Source of the DNA: Rhynchospora pubera
Lineage: Eukaryota > Streptophyta > Magnoliopsida > Poales > Cyperaceae
DNA: 64,000 nucleotides
Assembly: GCA_028095005.1 (NCBI GenBank)
Contig: CM051459.1
Coordinates: 310,622,513 to 310,686,512, forward strand
Direction: 5' to 3'
The notes below the pieces were generated by a model. The model had not been told where the DNA came from. It worked only from the letters and a program-made list of their open reading frames with translations, and did no database searches. Below, piece after piece: positions 11,654 through 22,561 of the stretch; positions within the stretch are counted from its first letter, which is position 1, and every line of letters starts with the position of its first letter. Both the position numbers and the translations under genes were made by a program.

Positions 11654-12765
11654 AGTACGTATTTTCATATAAAATTACTAATTTTTACGGACTCAATTAC
11701 TGAAATTTAATAGTATTTTTTCGAATTTTATTTACTAATTATGATAAATTTCAGTTTATATTACTGGATACGTCATTTCTGTGTGCAAATTGGCGATAGT
11801 AATCATTGTTTTCTTTTTTTCCTACTCTTGTCTTTATGCGCACACAACAATCCTGAGATGGTATGGACGCCCATCTTAAGTAACCGAATTGGATTAAATC
11901 TAAAGTACAATTTAATGATCCAACCACTTTCTTTCATTAAGAGGTGCATAGATAGTGAGGACGGCCACTTATAATTCTAAATTGTATAGGATCTTGATTT
12001 GTACATTAAATACTCTCTTTCCTATTTCTTACGCGTCGGTCAGTCATCTTCTATTAATGAATTAATTATATTAAGATAAACTTTTTCCTATTTATTTTGT
12101 ACGCGCCCTTTACCGAGTTTGTCTTATTATTTAAGAAAGACATAAAGTATAATTGTTTTCGGATTGTGCGTGCGTGAACATAGGACTTTACATATAGTTA
12201 CTTCATTTGATTATTATTTCTTTTATCAAATAGAATTTTTAAACCATATGTAAATATATTTTTATGTATCGTTTCTATATATGATATTATTAAAGATATG
12301 ATTTTATATTATATATATCAACTAACCCAACGGAACTATGCTATATATAATTTATTATCATATAAATTTACTTTTAATATGTGGTTGTTATCAATTTTAC
12401 AAATTTTAATTGTGACTACCATTTTATTAAAAGAACTATGTTTTACATTATGTCTGTTGTATTGTATTACGTTTATGCTTTACATTTAATAAATTATAAA
12501 TGTCAATTTTACCAACTTTAACTGTCAAGTATAATTTATTAGATGAATTTTTTTAATTTATGTTCAATTTATTTCTGCCCAACGGTGATATGAATTGATT
12601 TTAGTGGATCAACTATCAAACCTGAAATATTAATTGGCATTTTATTATTTCAGATTAATTAATTATTAGTCCCCTAATTATAGTTGATCTAATTTATTTA
12701 ATTTTATATGTCTGTGGATTTTAGTTAATAGTAAGCATTTTATTTGTCATGATGAATTTGCAGCA

Positions 12766-13311
12766 TTGAACAATATTAGTACCCAAATGTCTGGAATACC
12801 ATTGTTGAATGGAACAAATTTTTCAACTTGGAAAGAGCAACTCGAGATCTGTCTTGGTATTCTTGAAATGAACCAAGCATTACGTATGGACAAACCTGAG
12901 AAACCAAAGGATGATGCTGCAGATGAAGCAAAAACTGCTTATGCAAAATGGGAGCGTTCTAATCGCATGTCTCTCATGATTATGAAAAGCATAATTTTTT
13001 TGGCAATTCGGGGAGGCATTCCTGAAAAGAATGTTACTGGTGAACTTTTTACTGCTAAAGAATTTTTAGCCTCTGTTGAGGAGCAGTTTAAGAGTACATC
13101 AAAGGCTAATGCAAGTGCTCTCATAATGAAAATGCTCACTATCAAGTATAATGGGACTAGCGGTGTACGTGAACATATCATGATGATGAATGATATGGCC
13201 GCAAAATTAAATGGCATGGACTTGGCAATTTCTGATGGATTTTTGGCTCATTTCATTATGACTTCTCTTCCTGCTCAGTTTGGTCCTTTCAAGATCAATT
13301 ACAACACGTAG
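12766..13311 (+). pseudogene. Copia Gag, truncated by a stop codon
   Basis: The 181-residue frame contains the copia Gag core (UBN2-type): the LLNGTNFSTWKEQL segment near the start and the LTIKYNGTSGVREHIMMMNDMAAKL segment near residue 130. It ends at a TAG after FKINYNT, where the family usually continues. Downstream, in another frame, CHVRKDCTKFRAWLAKKG is what is left of the zinc-knuckle region, whose first half is missing. Gag would have formed the virus-like particle; this copy cannot. Confidence 0.85.
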
Positions 13312-13345
13312 AAAGAGAAGTGGAAAATGAGCAAATTTATTGCCA

Positions 13346-13560
13346 TGTAAGGAAGGATTGTACCAAGTTCAGAGCGTGGCTTGCCAAGAAGGGCAATGAT
13401 TTTAATTACATGATTTGTGAGTCTCTTTTAATTGATGTTTCCTTAAATACGTGGTGAGTTGACATTGGTGCCTCTGTGCACATTACGAACTCATTGCAGG
13501 GATTCCTTTCCGTGAGGATGCTGGAAAAGAGGAAAAAGAAGCTTAAAGTAGCCAATGGAT
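13346..13560 (+). pseudogene. Copia protease remnant
   Basis: In a frame different from the Gag frame, the sequence reads through the zinc-knuckle remnant to NTW-stop-VDIGASVHITNSLQGF. The copia protease active site is normally D-T/S-G-A-S; here it is DIGAS and a TGA stop stands just before it (near 13456). The protease is therefore dead in this copy. Confidence 0.75.
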
Positions 13561-14982
13561 GGATTAGAGGCTGAAGTGGAGGCCGTTGGAACTCTTCGTT
13601 TAGTCTTGAAGAGTGGCTTTATTCTCTATTTGCATGATGTAGTTTATATTCCTAGTGTGATTAGGAATTTAATTTCTGTTTCTAGACTTGATGCGTGTGG
13701 TTTTATGTTTCAGTTTGGAAATAATGAGTTGGGACTATATCATAACTCTAAGTTTTTTGGTTCTGGATTATTATGTGACAATCTATATAAATTATGTTTG
13801 GATTCTTCCTTTTCTGATTCTTTATTATCCCTGAATGTTAATTGTGTTGATCATAAACGTGGCACAAAGAGAAATCGTGATGTTGGATATTCTTCCAAAT
13901 TATGGCATCGCAGATTGGGTCATATTTCAAGAGATAGAATGCAACGTCTCATTAAAAATGAAATTCTCCCAACATTAGATTTTTCTGATTTTCAAAACTG
14001 CATTGAATGTGTTAACGGAAAATTTGTTAAGGGAAATAAGAAAGGAGCCACTCGAAGTGGGGGACTATTGGAATTAATTCACACCGATATATTCGGCCCT
14101 TTTCCCACTCCGAGTCTCAACGGACATAAATCATTCATTACTTTTATTGATGATTACTCACGCTATGCCTATGTGTTCTTAATTTTTGAAAAATCTGAAG
14201 CACTAGACAAATTTAAGATTTTTAAGGCTGAAGTTGAAAATCAGCATAATCTTAAAATTAAAGTAGTGCGATCAGATAGAGGCGGTGAGTATTATGGTAG
14301 GCACACTGACTTGGGTCAAAGTCCAGGTCCATTCGCTTTGTTTCTTCAAGAAAGTGGTATTATTCATCAATTCTCTATGCCGGGTGATCCTCGGCAAAAT
14401 GGAGTGGCTGAAAGGCGTAATCGTACATTAATGGATATGGTACATAGTATGATATCCAATACCACTTTACCAGAATTTTTGTGGTCCGAGACTTTAAAAA
14501 CAGCAACACATGTTCTCAATCGAGTTCCTAGTAAATCTGTTCCAGCAACACCTTATGAATTGTGGACTGGAAGAAAACCACAACTACGATACTTACGTGT
14601 GTGGGGCTGTCCTGCTGAAGCAAAAGTCTACAATCCACAAATTAAGAAACTGGATTCCAAAACCGTCAGTTGTTCTTTCATAGGATATCCAGAGAGGTCC
14701 AAAGGTTTTAGATTTTATTGTCCCTTGCATACCACTAGAATAGTTGAGACAAGACATGCAGTATTTTTTGAAAATGGCAACATTAGTGGGAGTAATGAAA
14801 AACGAACTATAAACCTCGATGAAGAAGACCGAATTTATGTTCCAACTTCGGTCATTTCAGAGGCTACAAGTTCTATTTCTCCTTTATTACTAAATGAAGG
14901 TACTAATGTTAGTAATGTTTCTAACAATGAAGATGTACCTTTGCTGCCACAAGAACCTTTACGCAAGTCGCAAAGAAAATGA
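13555..14982 (+). pseudogene. Copia integrase region of pol
   Basis: The 475-residue frame begins in the protease tail and holds the pre-integrase zinc-binding segment (LWHRRLGHIS ... NCIEC, near residues 120-160) and the integrase core. Probable catalytic residues are D178 in HTDIFGPFP, D241 in RSDRGGEYY and E286 in NGVAERRNR. The integrase core is well preserved. The frame ends at a TGA at 14980-14982, after RKSQRK, and then stays open in the same frame into the reverse transcriptase. The stop is thus a single nonsense mutation splitting one pol frame. Confidence 0.9.
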
Positions 14983-15075
14983 AAATTTGCAATACCTGAT
15001 GATTATATTGTATACCTTACTGAAGAAGGTGGTAATATAGGTCATGGAGATGATCCTATCTCCTTCAAGGACGCC

Positions 15076-16623
15076 ATGAAAAGTGATAAGTCATCTCAGT
15101 GGCTGGAAGCCATGAATGATGAGATGAACTCAATGCAACAAAATGATGTTTGGGATCTTGTTTTGTTACCTAAAGGTGTTAAACCCGTAGGATGTAAATG
15201 GGTTTACAAAACTAAAACAGATTCTCATGGTAACATTGAAAGATACAAGGCCCGACTAGTTGCTAAATGCTTTACACAACAAGAAGGTATACATTATGAT
15301 AATATTTTTTCTCCTGTCTCAAAGAAAGATTCATTAAGAATTGTTTTAGCTCTTGTAGCTCATTATGATCTCAAGTTGCATCAAATGGACGTGAAAACCG
15401 CATTTCTTAATGGTGGCTTGCATGAAGAAATTTTTATGAAACAACCTGAAGGTTTTGTTGATAAAGGCAAGGTACATATGGGCTGTCAATTGAAGCGATC
15501 AATTTATGGGTTAAAGCAAGCTTCAAGACAGTGGTATCTCAAGTTTGATGAGATCATAACAGAATTTGGATTTCAAGAAAACACTTTTGATCAATGCATA
15601 TATCTCAAGGTTAGTGGGAGCATATTTATCATTCTTGTTTTGTATGTGGATGACATTTTGTTAGCAAGCAGTGATTTAGACATGTTGTACGAGACAAAAC
15701 GTTTTCTTTCAAAGAAATTTGAAATTGAAGATCTTGGTGAAGCCTCTTATGTCATAGGCATTGAAATCCACTGTGATCGGTCTCGTGGTCCCTTAGGTTT
15801 ATCACAAAAGGCATATATCGAGAAAATGCTTAAGCGCTACAGTATGCAAAATTGTTCTCCAAGTGTTGCTCCCATTTTCAAAGGTGACAAATTCAGCAAG
15901 GCTCAATGTTCCAAAACTGAATCAGAACATAAGCAAATGGAAAAGAATGAGTATGCTTCGGTTGTTGGAAGTTTAATGTATGCTAAAGTTTGCACACGTC
16001 CTGATATTGCGTTTGTAGTTGGCATGCACGGCCGATATCAATCAAATCCAGGACTGGATCATTGGCGAGCTGCTAAGGAAGTCTTACGCTATTTGCAAGG
16101 GACTAAAGACTACATGCTTACTTACAGAAACTCCGATAACCTTCAGGTCATTGGTTATTCCGATTTGGATTTTGCTGGATGTGTAGACACGAAGAAATCC
16201 ACATCAGGATACATATTCATGCTTGCAGGTGGACCAATTTCATGGAAGAGTGCCATACAGTCCTTAGTTGCATCTTCCACTATGCAAGCAGAATTTGTGG
16301 CGTGTTTTGAAACTACTGGTCAAGCGGTTTGGTTGAAGAATTTCATACATGAACTTCAAGTAATTGAAAGTATTGCAAGACCACTCACGCTATTTTGTGA
16401 TAATGAGACTGTTGTTTTCTTCTCTAAAAACAACAAGTCCAGTGGTGCTACTAAATGGATTGAAATCAAATATCTTGTTGTTAGACAGAAAATTAAGGAT
16501 AATGTTATTGTCATACAACACATCAATACAAGATCTATGTTAGTTGATTCTCTAACAAAAGCACTACCACCTACTCTTTTCAAAGAGCATGTATCCGGCA
16601 TGGGTTTGGTTAGTGACTTGTGA
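15076..16623 (+). pseudogene. Copia reverse transcriptase and RNase H region of pol
   Basis: This 515-residue frame is in phase with the integrase frame; the coding stretch is open from 14983. Reverse transcriptase signatures include PVGCKWVYKTK, QMDVKTAFLNG and the active-site box YVDD near residues 190-193. RNase H follows, with GYSDLDFAGC, STSGYIF and FCDNE, and ends LTKALP. All expected motifs are visible, so the part after the 14980 stop is little damaged. It would convert the element RNA to DNA in the particle, but upstream breaks prevent normal expression. Confidence 0.92.
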
Positions 16624-16940
16624 TGTTGTAACGAACAATAATGTATTTATTAAGTTATGTATTGAAGCTTCATTTATGTATTGACTGAATTTATATTGTT
16701 TGCTTATTTCTTATGTTTGCGCATTAATGTAATTTATATAAGCAAATATACTTATGTGGATCGAATGAATTTAATTAACCATATGTTGGAAAGAATGTCA
16801 TTTGTATAATTAATAGGGATCAAATAACATTAATAGTTATTTTAATTATATTAGTTTAGTTTGGTAATTCTAACTGAACAAGGTTTATGTTTTTATTGGC
16901 CAATTCTGAATTTGTGTTTTATTATGATATTTTATAGGCC

Positions 16941-16950
16941 AAGTGGGAGA
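16941..16950 (+). other. Polypurine tract of the copia element
   Basis: AAGTGGGAGA lies one base before the TG of the 3' LTR, the usual place for plus-strand priming. Confidence 0.85.
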
Positions 16951-16951
16951 A

Positions 16952-16986
16952 TGTTATAATTAATATTATTAATTATATATTATTAA
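16952..16986 (+). repeat. 3' LTR of the copia element, left piece
   Basis: These 35 bases equal the start of the 5' LTR and end in ATTAA (16982-16986), the left target duplication of the nested Sirevirus-like element. Confidence 0.93.
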
Positions 16987-18536
16987 TGTTGTACTAAACG
17001 TCTCTAGGTTTGTCGATTGCAAAACAATATCATTTGGCATTTAACAATCTTCTTTGAGTTTTATAGGAAGAAGATACAATTTATGAGGACTTGGATAATA
17101 GCTTTAAGAAAGATCAAGATCAAGTCATTAGAGAGCTTGTAGGCTAGTTTAGACTAGGATAGAAGGTATACTTTGGTCCTTGTTTATCCTTAAAATGGTC
17201 TAGATAGCGAAAAGCTCAATAAACCAGCAAAATCCTGTTTTTCTGTGACCTAGCGTCGTACAACGCTAGATAGAGTTACACAACGCTAGGACAGCTAAAT
17301 TCATACTTTTGTGAATCAACGTTGCACAACGCTATATAGAGTTAGGCAACGCTGATTCACAACGTTGTACAACGCTCAGTAGAGTTGTACAACGCTGGAG
17401 TTAAAAAACTTAGAAATTTTCCTGAGTACCATCGTGCAACGCCATATAGCGTTGCACAACGCCACAAAAATCCCAAGTTAGCTGTGCTGTTATTACATGC
17501 AAAGTTTCTGGAGACGTTAGCCAACGTCTTTCAGCGTTGGGTAACGTTAGCGTTGTGTGACGGCATATAGAGTTGTACAACGCTCTGTTGAATCTGTCAG
17601 AGTTGTTCCTTTTGTCTCCCTTTAGCGTTGTGTAACGCCATTCAGTGGCAAGCAACGCTCTGACAATTTCCAACGGAATTGTCGGAGCGTTCCTTTGTTT
17701 TTACACTGCTGCGTTGTGTAACGCCTTTCAGTGGCAAGCAACGCTCTGACAATTTCCAACGGAATTGTCGGAGCGTTCCTTTGTTTTTACACTGCTGCGT
17801 TGTGCGACGGCATATAGCGTGGCACAACGCTCTGACAGACCAACGGCTATATTAAAGAGCCGTTAGAATTTACAACGGTCATATTCCAGCGTTGTATAAC
17901 GCTGATCAGCGTTGTACAACGCTATGGCCTGTTTTTGCTGGGGAACTGCTCATTTCGAGCCCTATATATATCCACCCCATGTTCTCTCTCAATGGAGAGC
18001 TCCACTTTGCAAAATTAGACCAGAATTGAGCCTTTGAGCACAGGGATACTCTCCCACTTGAGCTTTTCATAGCTAGACCATCTTGAGAGATTTAGTAGCC
18101 TCAAACACCACCGCCCCGACATTGTCGCTAGGTGTAGGTTGGAATAGGTTGAGAGCTCTTCTCCTTTGAGGCCGTTGTGCCATTCGAGTTAGGCCGATCC
18201 GCCTCGAGTGTCCTTGTGACGAGGTGATTCGGTTCAAAGTTGTAGTCCCGTTCTTGTTGGAATTGAACGGAGCGCGCCCTTTGGTGGTAGCGAAACTCCC
18301 GGAGACGTACGACTAAGGCTAGCTTCTTCTAGCGGGTCGGAACTCCGTAATCACATCGCGTGTTCAATTTCTCTCTCTCTCTTTCTCTCTTTATTATCTT
18401 GCATTGTGAATTGCTTGTGTGCTTGCTTGTATTGGGTACTAATTGAATTGTGTTAGGATAGTTCATACCAAACCGGTCCAAAACCTTAAATCGCTTCCGC
18501 TAAACCTTAGTTAAGCCGCCCCCATTAGGGACAACA
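16987..18536 (+). repeat. 5' LTR of the gag-only element, rich in palindromes
   Basis: The LTR holds more than a dozen near-palindromic copies of a GCGTTG-N-CAACGC motif between about 17255 and 17925. These include the perfect 16-bp palindrome AGCGTTGTACAACGCT at 17908-17923. Two tandem 86-bp units lie at 17625-17796. A CCCTATATATATCC promoter-like motif lies near 17960, downstream of the palindromes, and a CT-rich tract near 18370. Confidence 0.95.
17625..17796 (+). repeat. Two tandem 86-bp units inside the LTR
   Basis: Each unit starts GCGTTGTGTAACGCC and ends TTTACACTGCT, and contains its own pair of inverted motifs. The same pair occurs in the 3' LTR at 21651-21822, so the duplication predates this insertion. 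Confidence 0.9.
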
Positions 18537-18539
18537 AAG

Positions 18540-18551
18540 TGGTATCAGAGC
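18540..18551 (+). other. Primer-binding site of the gag-only element
   Basis: TGGTATCAGAGC matches the 3' end complement of plant initiator methionine tRNA. It starts four bases after the LTR end. Confidence 0.93.
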
Positions 18552-18592
18552 GAGAACCTCGATTAAGCTATTCTTAATCTCGGTTTTCGGTC

Positions 18593-20713
18593 ATGGCGGC
18601 TCGTTTTGTAGAGAGACCGGATAAATTAGGCCAAAATTGTAGAAATTTCTCTTTTTGGAAGAGATGCATGGTGAACTACCTCAATATCTTGGGATATTGG
18701 CATGTGGTACAAAATCGGTATACCCCCGAACTTAAACCAAATTCGGTAGAATTGACCAAGAAGTCCCGTGATAACCGAATGGACAATGATTGTGCGGTTA
18801 ATGCCATATTAGCCTCGGTCCATGAATCAATTGGTGTGACCCTTAGTCGTTTTGATCTAGCACACGATATGTGGATGGCTCTCCTCACCCGTTATGAGGG
18901 AAATTCTCAAATTAGGCATTCTAAATTGTATGAGTTGTACTCTCAATTTGAGAATTTCCACATAAAGGATGTTGAATACATCGAGGATATGTACACTCGT
19001 CTTGTACAACTCCAAAATGAATTCACCGAAGGAGGTGAGCCCCTAACAAATGGCAAGATTGTAGGGAAGATGATGCGGGCTATGAGTGGACGGCACAAAT
19101 GGGATGCTCACATCACGTCGCTTGAGACCATTATCCGGATGGATCATGCGTACATCCCGGAACAAATGTACACCGAGCTTCGATGTGTTGAGGAGAAGCT
19201 CAAGCAACTCGCCAAACTAGAGCCTCATCCAAGAACCTTAGCCATGACCTCCACAAGCAATCCCGCCTCCACATCATCATCTCGATCCTCTCATCGCCGA
19301 TACCCACATCAAACACCATTGAACCTCTACGAGCTTGATGAGGCAAAGCAAGAGGTGGTGATTGAGAAGATGTTTCGTGGGTTGCTCAAGCATGAGAAGA
19401 AGTTCAACAATGAGAGATTAGCCAATGATGAACGGGAGTTGTGCTTTGTGTGCAACAAAGAAGGGCATTCCATGCACAAGTGTCACAAGCTTTTCCCTCA
19501 AGTGCAAACCGACAAGCCAAAGCCTAAGCACAAGAAGGAAAAGAAGAAGGCTCAAGCCATGCATGCCTTGTGGGATGTTGAATCCGAAACAAGCTCATCC
19601 GATTCGGATTCTCATGAGGTGTATGCTTTGGTAGCAAATGTGGAAGAGGTGGTATTCTCAACGGATTATGTGGAGGATGACTTCGTGAAGGACATCCTCA
19701 ATGAGTTCAATCAAGGGACAAGATTTGTTCATCCGCTACTTCAAGCGCGTAAGGCAACACCACCTCCATCCCCACCACCTTCGCCAAAGGCATGCTCTCC
19801 AAAGGTATATCTTCATCTCAATGAATCTCTTAGTAGTAGTGATAGTGAGAGTGATGATGAACCAACTAGTTCAACTCCATGTGTTGATTGTGATAGGTTG
19901 AACTCTATTCTTGATGCTACCCATGATGCCTTGGTTAGGAAAGCCGATACCATAGAAACTTTAAAAACCAAGGTAGATGAGCTTACTTCTAAGATGGGTG
20001 AGTATGAGGCTAAAATTAAGGAGCTTGAAAAACAACTTGAAAAACCGATTTTAGCTCAAGCTCCTAAAACGGATTTGAAAAACCTTTTCAAAGGTCAAAA
20101 GCCTCATGACAAGTCCGGTCTTGGTTACCAAAAGCCTTATCAAACCAAGAAAAGAAACTTGTCACACAAAAATGGGAAACAAGTTGCACAAAACACACAA
20201 TTTAAAAAACCTAGGAATTCTCGTGGTCATGCACATATGTACCAAAGGAAACCAAGAAATACTAGAGTGCAAAACGAAAAGAATTTGCAAAATCAAGAAA
20301 AGAAGGTTTTTGTTCCAAAGGTGTCCAATAAAATTTATTTTAGAGGACCCGATGGATGGTTTTATGAATTTAAAGAGCAACACTCTTCTCAAAACCACAA
20401 AGCTCAATCCAATGGGCATAAAAAGAATGTTTCCCAAAATTTCCAAAAGGATCGCAAAAAGGATTTTAATGCCTCATCCAATGATCCTAAGAAGAAGGAC
20501 GAATACCTTAGAGCCCATTACTATTCTCATTTTGTCAAGGGTTCTACCATGCCTAAGCCAACCAATGCATATTGCAACTATTGTTGTCAAAATGGTCATA
20601 TCTCATTGGAATGCAAACTTAGGAAACCAAATGGTGAGTCCAAAAGTAAGTGGGTTCCAAAAGCTTGTACCTCTAGTGGTACAACTAGTGGTATAGTAAC
20701 CAATGTGGCCTAA
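18593..20713 (+). CDS. gag: Sirevirus-like Gag polyprotein, intact
   Basis: The 706-residue frame starts 42 bases after the primer site and is uninterrupted. Residues 1-210 form the copia Gag core (FWKRCMVNYLNILGYW ... MWMALLTRYEG ... MMRAMSGRHKWD). A CCHC zinc knuckle, CFVCNKEGHSMHKC, starts near residue 284. An acidic serine-rich stretch and a probable coiled coil (about 445-485, with LKTKVDELTSKMGEYEAKIK) follow. The C-terminal third is basic and Asn/Lys/Gln rich and carries a second zinc knuckle, CNYCCQNGHISLEC, near residue 661. The protein should bind RNA and assemble particles. It ends close to where autonomous relatives would continue into protease, so the enzymes must come from another element. 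The open frame and near-identical LTRs suggest recent activity. Confidence 0.92.
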   Translation: MAARFVERPDKLGQNCRNFSFWKRCMVNYLNILGYWHVVQNRYTPELKPNSVELTKKSRDNRMDNDCAVNAILASVHESIGVTLSRFDLAHDMWMALLTRYEGNSQIRHSKLYELYSQFENFHIKDVEYIEDMYTRLVQLQNEFTEGGEPLTNGKIVGKMMRAMSGRHKWDAHITSLETIIRMDHAYIPEQMYTELRCVEEKLKQLAKLEPHPRTLAMTSTSNPASTSSSRSSHRRYPHQTPLNLYELDEAKQEVVIEKMFRGLLKHEKKFNNERLANDERELCFVCNKEGHSMHKCHKLFPQVQTDKPKPKHKKEKKKAQAMHALWDVESETSSSDSDSHEVYALVANVEEVVFSTDYVEDDFVKDILNEFNQGTRFVHPLLQARKATPPPSPPPSPKACSPKVYLHLNESLSSSDSESDDEPTSSTPCVDCDRLNSILDATHDALVRKADTIETLKTKVDELTSKMGEYEAKIKELEKQLEKPILAQAPKTDLKNLFKGQKPHDKSGLGYQKPYQTKKRNLSHKNGKQVAQNTQFKKPRNSRGHAHMYQRKPRNTRVQNEKNLQNQEKKVFVPKVSNKIYFRGPDGWFYEFKEQHSSQNHKAQSNGHKKNVSQNFQKDRKKDFNASSNDPKKKDEYLRAHYYSHFVKGSTMPKPTNAYCNYCCQNGHISLECKLRKPNGESKSKWVPKACTSSGTTSGIVTNVA

Positions 20714-20752
20714 ATACCAAGTTAACCCCCGGTCTTATAAGCCAAATCTTTA

Positions 20753-21010
20753 GGGGGAGCCTCTTTATTTCTATCTTATTTGTGTTTGAGAGGTTAAATT
20801 TGGTCACACTACTTTGTGTAGTGCTCTAAATTGGTTCTCCAATTCCTTTTCTCCAAAATTAAGGGGGAGCCATAAATTTAGGGGGAGCTTGCTACAATTT
20901 TCACTTTTGTCGATTTACAAAAAGGGGGAGAATTGTAGTAAAGCTTGTGAAATGCCAAAATTTAATCGCTTTACTAATGATATTGTTTTGCAAATCGTCA
21001 AAAGGGGGAG
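20753..21010 (+). other. Cluster of five polypurine tracts
   Basis: GGGGGAG occurs at 20753, 20863, 20881, 20924 and 21004. The last lies two bases before the 3' LTR and should be the priming tract. Repeated tracts of this type upstream of the 3' LTR are a published hallmark of Sireviruses. Confidence 0.88.
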
Positions 21011-21012
21011 AT

Positions 21013-22561
21013 TGTTGTACTAAACGTCCCTAGGTTTGTCGATTGCAAAACAATATCATTTGGCATTTAACAATCTTCTTTGAGTTTTATAGGAAGAAGA
21101 TACAATTTATGAGGACTTGGATAATAGCTTTAAGAAAGATCAAGATCAAGTCATTAGAGAGCTTGTAGGCTAGTTTAGACTAGGATAGAAGGTATACTTT
21201 GGTCCTTGTTTATCCTTAAAATGGTCTAGATAGCGAAAAGCTCAATAAACCAGCAAAATCCTGTTTTTCTGTGACCTAGCGTCGTACAACGCTAGATAGA
21301 GTTACACAACGCTAGGACAGCTAAATTCATACTTTTGTGAATCAACGTTGCACAACGCTATATAGAGTTAGGCAACGCTGATTCACAACGTTGTACAACG
21401 CTCAGTAGAGTTGTACAACGCTGGAGTTAAAAAACTTGGAAATTTTCCTGAGTACCATCGTGCAACGCCATATAGCGTTGCACAACGCCACAAAAATCCC
21501 AAGTTAGCTGTGCTGTTATTACATACAAAGTTTCTGGAGACGTTAGCCAACGTCTTTCAGCGTTGGGTAACGTTAGCGTTGTGTGACGGCATATAGAGTT
21601 GTACAACGCTCTGTTGAATCTGTCAGAGTTGTTCCTTTTGTCTCCCTTTAGCGTTGTGTAACGCCATTCAGTGGCAAGCAACGCTCTGACAATTTCCAAC
21701 GGAATTGTCGGAGCGTTCCTTTGTTTTTACACTGCTGCGTTGTGTAACGCCTTTCAGTGGCAAGCAACGCTCTCACAATTTCCAACGGAATTGTCGGAGC
21801 GTTCCTTTGTTTTTACACTGCTGCGTTGTGCGACGGCATATAGCGTTGCACAACGCTCTGACAGACCAACGGCTATATTAAAGAGCCGTTAGAATTTACA
21901 ACGGTCATATTCCAGCGTTGTATAACGTTGATCAGCGTTGTACAACGCTATGGCCTGTTTTTGCTGGGGAACTGCTCATTTCGAGCCCTATATATATCCA
22001 CCCCTTGTTCTCTCTCAATGGAGAGCTCCACTTTGCAAAATTAGACCAGAATTGAACCTTTGAGCACAGGGATACTCTCCCACTTGAGCTTTTCATAGCT
22101 AGACCATCTTGAGAGATTTAGTAGCCTCAAACACCACCGCCCCGACATTGTCGCTAGGTGTAGGTTGGAATAGGTTGAGAGCTCTTCTCCTTTGAGGCCG
22201 TTGTGCCATTCGAGTTAGGCCGATCCGCCTCGAGTGTCCTTGTGACGAGGTGATTCGGTTCGAAGTTGTAGTCCCGTTCTTGTTGGAATTGAACGGAGCG
22301 CGCCCTTTGGTGGTAGCGAAACTCCCGGAGACGTACGACTAAGGCTAGCTTCTTCTAGCGGGTCGGAACTCCGTAATCACATCGCGTGTTCAATTTCTCT
22401 CTCTCTCTTTCTCTCTTTATTATCTTGCATTGTGAATTGCTTGTGTGTTTGCTTGTATTGGGTACTAATTGAATTGTGTTAGGATAGTTCATACCAAACC
22501 GGTCCAAAACCTTAAATCGCTTCTGCTAAACCTTAGTTAAGCCGCCCCATTAGGGACAACA
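21013..22561 (+). repeat. 3' LTR of the gag-only element
   Basis: This 1549-bp LTR is collinear with the 5' LTR. I count about 11 substitutions and one missing C near the end. It carries the same palindromes and the two 86-bp units. Confidence 0.95.

Larger units (their letters stand above)
16987..22561 (+). mobile_element. Nonautonomous, gag-only Sirevirus-like LTR retrotransposon
   Basis: The 5.6-kb element has LTRs of 1550 and 1549 bp (TGTTG...CAACA), a perfect initiator-methionine primer site, one intact gag frame and a cluster of five GGGGGAG tracts ending at the 3' LTR. It is flanked by ATTAA (16982-16986 and 22562-22566) inside the 3' LTR of the copia element. No protease, integrase, reverse transcriptase or RNase H is present: only about 300 bp separate gag from the 3' LTR. 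The multiple polypurine tracts and Gag layout fit the Sirevirus branch of copia. Gag-only elements of this kind are known in plants as TR-GAG elements. Its LTRs differ by about 11 substitutions and one indel, so it is young. Confidence 0.93.

Noticed and set aside
17385..17827. Short frames in the LTR of the gag-only element, repeated at 21411-21892
   Set aside because: They arise from the palindromic repeats; both strands are open because the motif is self-complementary.
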